7,321 bases of DNA from DATBDE01 sp045805605 (GTDB taxonomy: Bacteria > Actinomycetota > Thermoleophilia > Solirubrobacterales > Solirubrobacteraceae). The DNA is taken from the NCBI GenBank assembly GCA_045805605.1, contig JBJMKX010000096.1, positions 1-7,321 on the forward strand, written 5' to 3'. The stretch's first letter is position 1; every line of letters starts with the position of its first letter. The position numbers were made by a program, and so were the translations under genes. This document shows positions 1 to 5,037 of this stretch, one piece after another. The notes beneath the pieces are model-generated. The model saw nothing but the letters and a program-made list of their open reading frames with translations. It was not told the DNA's origin and did not search any database.

Positions 1-111
1 TCCCTCGCCGAGCTCCAGCGCGTCTCCGGGCCCGCCCTGGCGCTCGTCGCCGCCTGGATCGGCCGCACCCGGCTGACCGACAACATGCCGCTCGCCTGGG
101 ACGTCGCCTGA
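1..111 (+). CDS. panC: Pantoate--beta-alanine ligase, C-terminal fragment (5' end outside window)
   Basis: Only the last 36 codons and a TGA stop are present, reading in frame from base 1. The fragment contains a GPAL-x-LVAAWIG-x-TRL-x-DN pattern, which matches the end of PanC: the E. coli enzyme also ends with a VAAWLG-x-ARLIDN stretch just before its C-terminus. PanC is a cytosolic enzyme that joins pantoate to beta-alanine using ATP, the last step of pantothenate (vitamin B5) synthesis. The ATP-binding and catalytic HxGH/KMSKS-type motifs lie upstream, outside the window, so the identification rests on this short tail alone. It ends 96 nt before a terminator-like hairpin and faces the convergent repair operon across a long gap. 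Confidence 0.7.
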   Translation, partial: SLAELQRVSGPALALVAAWIGRTRLTDNMPLAWDVA

Positions 112-206
112 ACCGCATCCGAAAGTACTGGTGACGGCACCTACCCGATCCCTATGATCCGAGCTGGAACCCGCGCCCGGTCCCTACGGCCTGGTGCGCG
201 GACCCT

Positions 207-237
207 GGAGGCCGGCGAGTGCCCACGTCCGGCCTCC
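207..237 (+). terminator. Candidate intrinsic terminator of panC
   Basis: A perfect 9-bp GC-rich inverted repeat (GGAGGCCGG at 207-215, CCGGCCTCC at 229-237) has a 13-nt loop. It is followed by a pyrimidine-rich, partly T-rich stretch (TTCCCTTTGT, 238-247). It is the first strong hairpin after the panC stop and is oriented to end that transcript. The T tract is interrupted and the loop is long, so efficiency is uncertain. Confidence 0.5.
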
Positions 238-276
238 TTCCCTTTGTCCCGCGCCTTCGGTGTGGCGACCTGCGCT

Positions 277-485
277 GCGGCCGCCGCGGCCGGTTCATCG
301 GGCAGTTCGGCGCCGGACCGCCGACTTCCGCGTCGAAATGCCGGGTTATCGGGCACGGGCGGGCGCGAGCGGCGCACTTCGACGTCTGAGCTGCACGCGG
401 CTGCCCCATGAGACCGCACATCAGCGCTGAAACTTCGGTTCTCGCGCCGGATTGCCCGATGAGGCGAGCGACGACAAGCGGCCGC
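277..485. repeat. Large imperfect inverted repeat in the panC-repair operon gap
   Basis: Bases 295-355 pair with 402-462 in one ungapped register (paired positions sum to 757, centre 378/379): 40 Watson-Crick and 6 G-T pairs of 61. Four boxes anchor it: TCATCGGGCA at 295-304, TTATCGGGCA at 346-355, and the inverted copies TGCCCCATGA (402-411) and TGCCCGATGA (453-462). Boxes within each arm are exactly 51 bp apart. With a 5-nt indel the symmetry may extend outward to GCGGCCGC at 277-284 and 478-485. The central 46 nt pair poorly. It could be a decayed repeat element, a structured RNA or a cluster of protein-binding sites; no known family is recognised. Differences between the arms are spread along the length rather than clustered. 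Confidence 0.6.
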
Positions 486-518
486 TGCGTGAGCGTGGCT
501 CGGCTCCGCGGTGACGGT

Positions 519-543
519 GAATCGCGGCCGCGTCACGCGATTC
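519..543 (-). terminator. Candidate terminator hairpin of the membrane protein/HhH-GPD operon
   Basis: A perfect 8-bp inverted repeat (GAATCGCG at 519-526, CGCGATTC at 536-543) encloses a 9-nt loop. It lies 17 nt beyond the stop codon of the minus-strand HhH-GPD gene. There is no U tract after it on the minus strand, as is common for actinobacterial terminators, so it is called from position and stem strength only. Confidence 0.4.
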
Positions 544-560
544 GATCTCATGGTAGGGGG

Positions 561-1139
561 TCAGTCGCGCGCCGCCGCCTCCGTCTCCCGGGCGCGCACC
601 TCGGCCTTGTGGGCGCGCTTCGCCGCCTGATACGACGCCAGCGACTCGGGCGAGTCGACGTCGCCGAGCGTCGGATGCTGCGGGACCACCTCGTCCAGTC
701 CGGGCAGCTGCAGGCCGTAGCGCTTGGCCAGGATGGCGAGCATCGAGCGGACCTTCATGTCGCCGAAGGACGGCAGCGCCGCGAGCCGGGCCCGGAGGTC
801 GGCCCCGTCGCGGGCCTCCGTCCAGACGCGGGCCGCCTCCCCGTCATAGGTCGCGGTGATATACGCGCACAGGGCCTGGACCCGCCGCGCCATGGCGGCC
901 GGGAAGCGGTGCAGCGCCGGTCGCTGACGAAAGGCCTCGGCCAGCTCGTCCGGGTTCATGGCGGCAATCCGGCGGGGATCCAGGTTCCCGATCCGGTGCT
1001 GGAGCTCCATCGGGCCCGAAAAGGCCTTCTGCACCGGCACCTGCTGGTCGAGCGCGAAGCCGATGACCAGCGCCATCGGATCCGACGCGATGAGCTCGTT
1101 GGCCTCGTCGGATTCGGTGAAGTACAGGCGGTCGGGCAT
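561..1139 (-). CDS. HhH-GPD family base-excision DNA-repair-like protein
   Basis: A 192-residue cytosolic protein resembling the uncharacterised actinobacterial HhH-GPD family (TIGR03252 type, recalled from memory). That family is related to endonuclease III/AlkA-type DNA glycosylases, so DNA binding and removal of damaged bases is the likely role. Seen in sequence: an LDQQVP motif followed by AFSGP (residues 30-43), an ALHRFPAAMARRVQ segment (75-88), and a helix-hairpin-helix core LPSFGDMK (122-129) followed by a helix. LPSFG replaces the usual LPGFG. Asp149, about 20 residues after Lys129, is a possible counterpart of the glycosylase catalytic Asp, but the spacing is not canonical. The tail (TLGDVDSPESL, then charged helix) fits the family. 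The ATG start at 1139 is preceded by AGGA with a 9-nt spacer. It follows the membrane protein gene by 11 nt, so the two form one operon. Damage specificity is unknown. Confidence 0.82.
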   Translation of the reverse strand: MPDRLYFTESDEANELIASDPMALVIGFALDQQVPVQKAFSGPMELQHRIGNLDPRRIAAMNPDELAEAFRQRPALHRFPAAMARRVQALCAYITATYDGEAARVWTEARDGADLRARLAALPSFGDMKVRSMLAILAKRYGLQLPGLDEVVPQHPTLGDVDSPESLASYQAAKRAHKAEVRARETEAAARD

Positions 1140-1150
1140 GCGACTCGATC

Positions 1151-1438
1151 CTAGTCCGTCTGGTCGCGGCTGCCGCGCATCCGCTGTCCGAAGCCGTACG
1201 ACCCGAGGTCGAGCACGAACGCCACCGCGACCAGCAGCCACTCGAACGTCGTCAGGTGGTTCGGGTTGGCGTCGTAGGCCAGGGCGTAGACCAGCGTCGT
1301 CCATGGCAGCAGGAAGAACCCGAGCAGCGGGATGATGAAGCTGTCGTAGGCCCGACTGAGGATGTCGCTGAAGATCGCGGCGAAGAACAGCGCAAGCCGG
1401 GGAGAGAAGAGGGCGAGGAGCGCGAAGAAGCAGCCCAC
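1151..1438 (-). CDS. Small three-helix membrane protein of unknown function
   Basis: A 95-residue integral membrane protein. Three hydrophobic segments are visible at about residues 3-23, 33-55 and 65-82, with a short polar loop (DANPNH, 56-61) and a charged C-terminal tail (QRMRGSRDQTD). The pattern PLLGFFLLPWTTLVYALAY, followed by WLLVA and FVLDLGSYG, resembles short hypothetical membrane proteins common in actinobacteria; I know of no assigned function. The start is GTG at 1438: an in-frame TAG only three codons upstream (1450-1448) excludes a longer form. There is no Shine-Dalgarno sequence, but a TAGGCT hexamer ends 6 nt before the start, so the message may be leaderless. It is the first gene of a two-gene operon with the repair-like protein, whose AGGA ribosome site begins inside this gene's stop codon. 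Confidence 0.75.
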   Translation of the reverse strand: MGCFFALLALFSPRLALFFAAIFSDILSRAYDSFIIPLLGFFLLPWTTLVYALAYDANPNHLTTFEWLLVAVAFVLDLGSYGFGQRMRGSRDQTD

Positions 1439-1444
1439 GGCGGG

Positions 1445-1450
1445 AGCCTA
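1445..1450 (-). promoter_or_regulatory. Candidate -10 box for the membrane protein/repair operon
   Basis: TAGGCT read on the minus strand fits TANNNT and ends 6 nt before the GTG start at 1438, so transcription would begin at or next to the start codon. No convincing -35 box is visible. The hairpin at 1465-1491 lies immediately upstream. Confidence 0.4.
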
Positions 1451-1464
1451 ATGGCTGGCGGAGT

Positions 1465-1491
1465 GAGGGACCCGTCCCGCACGGGCCCCTC
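1465..1491. promoter_or_regulatory. Strong dyad in the divergent promoter region
   Basis: GAGGGACCCGT (1465-1475) and ACGGGCCCCTC (1481-1491) form an 11-bp stem with one mismatch (A1470/C1486) and a 5-nt CCCGC loop. It sits between the membrane protein operon and the monooxygenase, about 15 bp upstream of the minus-strand -10 candidate, where an operator would be expected. It could also act as a bidirectional hairpin in RNA. No T tract follows on either strand. Confidence 0.45.
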
Positions 1492-1516
1492 GCCCTCAGG
1501 CTAGGAGGATTGGACG

Positions 1517-1576
1517 GTGGAGGGTTCGGTATCTGGGACCGGCGGCTTGTGTGACGGGCCCCACACACACCGCTGA
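1517..1576 (+). CDS. Possible 19-residue leader ORF upstream of the monooxygenase
   Basis: A perfect AGGAGG (1503-1508) stands 8 nt before GTG at 1517, which opens a 19-codon ORF ending in TGA at 1574-1576. It is the best Shine-Dalgarno sequence in the window. The ORF is in the same frame as the monooxygenase, 27 nt further on, which itself has no Shine-Dalgarno sequence. The hairpin at 1542-1573 covers its second half up to the stop. The encoded peptide (ending PHTHR) resembles nothing I recognise. It may be a regulatory leader peptide, a remnant of a longer N-terminus, or chance. Confidence 0.22.
   Translation: MEGSVSGTGGLCDGPHTHR
1542..1573 (+). promoter_or_regulatory. Hairpin just upstream of the monooxygenase promoter/start
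   Basis: GCGGCTTGTGTG (1542-1553) pairs with CACACACACCGC (1562-1573) at 10 of 12 positions across an 8-nt loop. It ends 30 nt before the GTG start. If TAAGCT at 1588-1593 is the -10 box, the right arm covers the -35 position, suggesting an operator. If transcription starts further upstream, it would instead be an RNA hairpin inside the candidate leader ORF. Confidence 0.4.
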
Positions 1577-1587
1577 ATCTCATTCAA

Positions 1588-1593
1588 TAAGCT
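1588..1593 (+). promoter_or_regulatory. Candidate -10 box for the monooxygenase gene
   Basis: TAAGCT fits TANNNT and ends 10 nt before the GTG start at 1604, compatible with a leaderless or nearly leaderless message. The same hexamer stands before the hydrolase gene at 5024. No clear -35 box is visible. Confidence 0.4.
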
Positions 1594-1603
1594 GCCGCTG
1601 CCC

Positions 1604-3088
1604 GTGGGCCAGGAAAAGCGCATCGCGATCATCGGCACCGGCTTTGCCGGTCTCGGCATGGCCATCCGGCTCAAGCAGGTGGGCATCGACGACTTCGTCT
1701 TGCTCGAGAAGGCCGACGACGTGGGCGGCACCTGGCGGGAGAACACCTATCCGGGCGTGCAGTGCGACGTGCCGTCGCACCTGTACTCGTTCTCGTTCGC
1801 CCCGAACCCGAACTGGTCGCGCACCTTCCCATTGGGCGACGAGATTTGGGACTACCTGCGCGAGTGCGCCGTCCGCTACGGCGTCATGCCACACATCCGC
1901 TTCGGCGAGGAGGTCCAGTCAGCCGTTTGGGACGACGAGCGGCAGCGCTGGCGGATCGAGACCGCGGACGCCACCATCAGCGCCCAGGTCCTCGTGGCCG
2001 GAACCGGCCCGCTGCACGAGCCGTCGATCGCCGCCGTCCCAGGCCTCGACCGCTTCGAGGGGAAGACGTTCCACTCCGCCGAGTGGGACCACGACCACGA
2101 CCTCACCGGCGAGCGCGTCGCGGTGGTCGGCACCGGCGCGTCGGCGATCCAATTCGTCCCGCGCATCCAGCCCAAGGTCAGCCGGATGCACGTCTTCCAG
2201 CGCACCCCGCCGTGGATCATGCCCCACCCCGACCGGGCGCTCTCGCCGCTCGAGCAGCGGATCTACCGCGCCCTCCCATCGGCACAGCTCGCTATGCGCG
2301 CCGCCGTCTACTGGGCGCGCGAGACCTTCGTCCTCGGCTTCATGGACCGGCGGTTCGCCAAGCTGCCCCAGCGCGTGGCGCTCAAGCACCTGCGCCATCA
2401 GGTGCCCGACCCTGAGCTGCGCCGCAAGCTCACGCCCGACTACACGATCGGCTGCAAGCGCGTGCTGCTCTCCAACGACTACTTCCCCGCGCTCATGCAG
2501 CCCAACGTCGAGCTGGTCACCGACGGCATTGCGGAGGTCCGCGCGTCGTCGGTCGTGACCGCCGACGGATCCGAGCGGGAGGTCGACACGATCATCTTCG
2601 GCACCGGCTTCCGCGTCACCGACCCGCCGTCGGCGGACCTGGTGCGCGGACGCAACGGGCACACGCTGGCCGAGACGTGGCAGGGCAGCATGGAGGCCCA
2701 CTTGGGCACGACGATCGCCGGCTTCCCGAACCTGTTCTTCCTCGTCGGCCCCAACACGGGCCTGGGTCACAACTCGATCGTGTTCATGATCGAGTCGCAG
2801 CTCAACTACGTCCTCGATGCCCTGCGCACGATGGAGGCGCGCGGGGCGGGGTCGATCGACGTCCGGGCCGACGTGCAGGCGCGGTACAACGCCGCCATCC
2901 AGAAGCGGCTTCGCAACACGGTCTGGAACGCGGGCGGCTGCGCGAGCTGGTACCTGGACCACACCGGTCGCAACACGACCCTGTGGCCCGGGTTCACATG
3001 GCCGTTCCGGCGCCTGCTTCGCCACTTCGACGCCGACCACTACGAGCTCCGCCCGACCGTCCGGACGCCCGAGCCGGTCACCGCCTAG
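1604..3088 (+). CDS. Flavin-containing monooxygenase, Baeyer-Villiger type
   Basis: A 494-residue FAD- and NADPH-dependent enzyme predicted to insert one oxygen atom next to a carbonyl, turning ketones into esters or lactones. Evidence: N-terminal FAD Rossmann motif GTGFAG (11-16); GGTWRENTYPG (41-51), typical of these enzymes; the Baeyer-Villiger fingerprint FxGxxxHxxxW with F151, G153, H157, W161; a second Rossmann motif for NADPH, GTGASA (176-181); FGTGF (332-336); and GPNTGLGHNS (382-391). No signal peptide or membrane segment is seen, so it is cytosolic. Length is normal for compact family members. The frame opens at 1577 after a TGA, and the FAD motif lies close to the N-terminus, so GTG 1604 is the best start although it lacks a Shine-Dalgarno sequence. 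Its TAG stop overlaps the stop of the convergent MerR gene. The 4-hydroxyacetophenone monooxygenase-like branch is the closest resemblance; the substrate is unknown. Confidence 0.9.
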   Translation: MGQEKRIAIIGTGFAGLGMAIRLKQVGIDDFVLLEKADDVGGTWRENTYPGVQCDVPSHLYSFSFAPNPNWSRTFPLGDEIWDYLRECAVRYGVMPHIRFGEEVQSAVWDDERQRWRIETADATISAQVLVAGTGPLHEPSIAAVPGLDRFEGKTFHSAEWDHDHDLTGERVAVVGTGASAIQFVPRIQPKVSRMHVFQRTPPWIMPHPDRALSPLEQRIYRALPSAQLAMRAAVYWARETFVLGFMDRRFAKLPQRVALKHLRHQVPDPELRRKLTPDYTIGCKRVLLSNDYFPALMQPNVELVTDGIAEVRASSVVTADGSEREVDTIIFGTGFRVTDPPSADLVRGRNGHTLAETWQGSMEAHLGTTIAGFPNLFFLVGPNTGLGHNSIVFMIESQLNYVLDALRTMEARGAGSIDVRADVQARYNAAIQKRLRNTVWNAGGCASWYLDHTGRNTTLWPGFTWPFRRLLRHFDADHYELRPTVRTPEPVTA

Positions 3089-3528
3089 CGCGCCGCGGCG
3101 TGCGGACGGAGCTCGCGCTGGCGCGCGCGCACGCGGCGGCGGCGTGCGACCAGCTCGGCCTCGAGCCGGGCGATCTCGTCGCGGCGGTGGCGGACGAGCT
3201 CGAGCTGCCGGTCCAGGTAGCGCAGCGCCTCGGCGAGGATCTCGCGGCGGCGCGCCGGGTCGTCGATGGCGCGGAACTCGCGCCGCAGCGCCGCGCGGGT
3301 CTCCTCGGCCTCGATCAGCTCCTTGAGCTCGTCGAGCGAGACGCCGAGCAGCTCCCGCAGGCGCAGCAGCTCGCGCAGGCGCTCGACGTCCTCGTCGCCG
3401 TAGGTGCGGTGCCGGCCGCTCTCGCGCGCCGCCGCGGAGGGCAGGAGCCCGATCTCCTCGTAGTAGCGGATCGTGCGCGGCGTGGTGCCGGTCAGCTCCG
3501 CGAGCTCGCCGATGCGCAGCGGTGTCAC
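3085..3528 (-). CDS. MerR-family transcriptional regulator
   Basis: A 147-residue DNA-binding protein. The N-terminal winged helix-turn-helix (residues 4-70) contains the family signature TTPRTIRYYEEIGLLP (15-30), followed by the wing RHRTYGDEDVERL (39-51). A long charged helix, about 95-140, fits the antiparallel coiled coil by which MerR proteins dimerise. There is no cysteine, so it is not a classic metal sensor or SoxR-like Fe-S sensor, and there is no large effector domain; the signal is unknown. The GTG start (3528-3526) overlaps the TGA stop of the exporter gene by 4 nt (GTGA), indicating translational coupling. The most likely target is the dyad at 5012-5027, giving control of its own operon and of the divergent hydrolase operon. 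MerR proteins usually activate promoters with long spacers; some repress. Confidence 0.9.
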   Translation of the reverse strand: MTPLRIGELAELTGTTPRTIRYYEEIGLLPSAAARESGRHRTYGDEDVERLRELLRLRELLGVSLDELKELIEAEETRAALRREFRAIDDPARRREILAEALRYLDRQLELVRHRRDEIARLEAELVARRRRVRARQRELRPHAAAR

Positions 3529-4991
3529 GAGGGCACCGCCTCGGCGGTAGCGGTGTGGGCGACATGGCGCGGCCGCATGAGCGACACCACCGCGCCGACG
3601 ACCGACGTCGCCGCCAGCGCCCACAGCGCGGTGTGCATGTTGGCGATGAACGGGTCGAGCTTGGCGGCGCCCAGGCCGGCGGCAAGGCCCGAGAAGATCT
3701 TGAACAGCACCGGCTTGGGGACGGCGGCGGTGACGATCGCGAGCACGAAGGCGATCGAGAGCACCGCGCCGGTGTTCTGCAGCATCATCCGCGCGCCGGC
3801 GGCGATGCCGCGCCGGTGAGCGGGCACGGTGCCCATCATCGCCGCGGTGTTGGGCGAGTTGAACATGCCCGAGCCGATGCCGACGACGAACATCCACAGG
3901 CCGGTCTCCCAGTACGCGGTGTCGACCTGCAGCGTGGTCATCAGGGCCAGTCCGGCCGCGGTGACGAGCATGCCCGAGGCGGCGAGCGTGCGCGAGCCGC
4001 GGCGGTCGGCCCACATGCCTGCGAGCGGCGAGGAGACGAGCATCCCGACCGCGAGCGGCGCCAGCTTGATGCCGGCGGTGATCGGGTCGTCGCCCTGCGC
4101 GCCCTGGAAGTAGAAGACGAACACGAACATGAGCGCGAAGCGCGACAGCCCGTTGATGAAGGCGGCCGCCGTCGCCGCGGCGAAGAGCCGGTTGCGGAAG
4201 ATCGTCAGGTCGAGCATCGGCGCCCGCCCGCGCGACTCGATCCAGACGAACAGCGGCAGTAGCACCGCGGCGACGGCGAGACTGCCGATCACCAGCGTGT
4301 TGTCCCAGCCGGAGATGCCGCCCTTCGAGATCCCGTAGACGAGCCCGGTCAGGCCGACCACGAACGTGGCCGTGCCGAGGAGGTCCAGCCCGCGCTGCTG
4401 GTCTGGCTTGGCCAGCTCGTGCAGCACGAGGGCGCCCCACACCGCGCCGACGATTCCGAACGGCACGTTGAACCAGAACACCCATTGCCAGGAGGCCGTC
4501 ACCAGCAGCCCGCCGAGGACCGGCCCGAGCACGAGACCGACGGCCGCCACCATGGTGTTGGTGCCGAGCGCGACGCCGAGCTGGCGCTTGGGGAACGCGT
4601 CGGTGACGAGCGCCGCGGCGTTCGCGAACAGGAAGGCTCCACCGACGCCCTGGACGATGCGCCACAGGATCAGCTGCGTGCCGTCGGCGGCAAAGCCGGC
4701 GCCGAGCGAGGCCAGCGCGAAGAGCACGAACCCCCCGACGTAGGCCTTCTTGCGCCCGAAGAGGTCCGACAGTCGGCCCGCGGTGAGCACGAGCACGGTC
4801 GACGAGATCATGTACGCGAGGATCACCCAGACGAGCTGCAGCAGGCTGGTGTGCAGCTCGCGCTCGAGATCGGGTAGGGCGATGATCAGCGTGCCGGAGT
4901 TGATCGTCGCCATGAGCATCCCGAGGCTCGTGCACGACAGGGCCCACCACTTGTAGTGCTGGTGATCGGCTCCCACGAAGCGCTTTCGCAT
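3525..4991 (-). CDS. MFS drug:H+ exporter, DHA2 (EmrB/QacA) family, 14 helices
   Basis: A 488-residue inner-membrane protein, the usual length for DHA2 exporters, which expel drugs or other small molecules in exchange for protons. Features: MFS motif A, GRLSDLFGRKK (72-82); WRIVQG (110-115); motif C, GLVLGPVLGG (152-161), the antiporter motif; and W170-VFWFNVPFG (170-179), typical of DHA2 loops. About 14 hydrophobic segments run between residues 15 and 472. TM1 reads LMATINSGTLIIALP (26-40), so the acidic residue common in the LDxTIVNVALP motif of many DHA2 pumps is absent; a related ATINSS-type variant exists in actinobacterial members. It starts the minus-strand operon and overlaps merR by 4 nt. 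GAGAGG lies 2 nt before the ATG, too close to be ideal, and a TATCCT box lies 8 nt before it. The substrate is unknown. Confidence 0.9.
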   Translation of the reverse strand: MRKRFVGADHQHYKWWALSCTSLGMLMATINSGTLIIALPDLERELHTSLLQLVWVILAYMISSTVLVLTAGRLSDLFGRKKAYVGGFVLFALASLGAGFAADGTQLILWRIVQGVGGAFLFANAAALVTDAFPKRQLGVALGTNTMVAAVGLVLGPVLGGLLVTASWQWVFWFNVPFGIVGAVWGALVLHELAKPDQQRGLDLLGTATFVVGLTGLVYGISKGGISGWDNTLVIGSLAVAAVLLPLFVWIESRGRAPMLDLTIFRNRLFAAATAAAFINGLSRFALMFVFVFYFQGAQGDDPITAGIKLAPLAVGMLVSSPLAGMWADRRGSRTLAASGMLVTAAGLALMTTLQVDTAYWETGLWMFVVGIGSGMFNSPNTAAMMGTVPAHRRGIAAGARMMLQNTGAVLSIAFVLAIVTAAVPKPVLFKIFSGLAAGLGAAKLDPFIANMHTALWALAATSVVGAVVSLMRPRHVAHTATAEAVPS

Positions 4992-4999
4992 CGCCTCTC

Positions 5000-5005
5000 A
5001 GGATA
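5000..5005 (-). promoter_or_regulatory. Candidate -10 box for the exporter-merR operon
   Basis: TATCCT on the minus strand fits TANNNT and ends 8 nt before the ATG at 4991. A -35 at the 19-nt spacing favoured by MerR promoters would fall on AAGCTT (5030-5025), which is not consensus, as expected of an activator-dependent promoter. If transcription starts about 7 nt after the box, the GAGAGG next to the ATG is mostly not transcribed. Confidence 0.45.
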
Positions 5006-5011
5006 CCGTTT

Positions 5012-5027
5012 TTGACGTTGACGTAAG
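5012..5027. promoter_or_regulatory. Probable MerR operator between two divergent promoters
   Basis: TTGACGTTGACGTAAG carries a dyad T-x-ACGT-TG-ACGT-x-A centred at 5019/5020 (10 of 12 outer positions from 5013 to 5026 agree) and also two tandem TTGACG copies. It lies in the 18 bp between the two facing -10 candidates, where MerR dimers bind. The ACGT-centred form resembles LiuR-type MerR sites as I remember them; that comparison is not verified. Confidence 0.5.
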
Positions 5028-5029
5028 CT
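5024..5029 (+). promoter_or_regulatory. Candidate -10 box for the hydrolase-transporter operon
   Basis: TAAGCT fits TANNNT and ends 8 nt before the ATG at 5038, consistent with a leaderless message; no Shine-Dalgarno sequence precedes this gene. It overlaps the right half of the dyad at 5012-5027, so regulator binding should affect it directly. Its -35 position would coincide with the opposite -10 box. Confidence 0.4.
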
Positions 5030-5037
5030 TTCAATTC

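Noticed and set aside
277..531. Three GCGGCCGC octamers (277, 478, 524) as a meaningful motif
   Set aside because: The octamer also occurs inside the exporter gene on at least two occasions, and more than one copy is expected by chance at this GC. Only the symmetric position of the first two around the inverted repeat is of note.
141..551. Open frames on both strands of the panC-repair operon gap (up to 136 codons)
   Set aside because: They have no ribosome site, domain or natural composition. Absence of stops is explained by high GC and by the inverted repeat that mirrors one strand on the other.
1574..1576. In-frame TGA as evidence that the monooxygenase is a broken gene or uses selenocysteine
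   Set aside because: The enzyme is complete from GTG 1604 with an intact FAD motif near its N-terminus. Nothing upstream of the TGA resembles the family, and no SECIS-like context is evident.
561..1583. 340-codon extended form of the HhH-GPD gene
   Set aside because: The extension would cover the membrane protein gene in another frame and is Arg/Pro-rich. The family start and an AGGA ribosome site both point to ATG at 1139.
1919..3685. Minus-strand open frame of 588 codons opposite the monooxygenase
   Set aside because: It is antisense to a gene with clear FAD, NADPH and Baeyer-Villiger motifs. Its translation is low-complexity and matches no domain.
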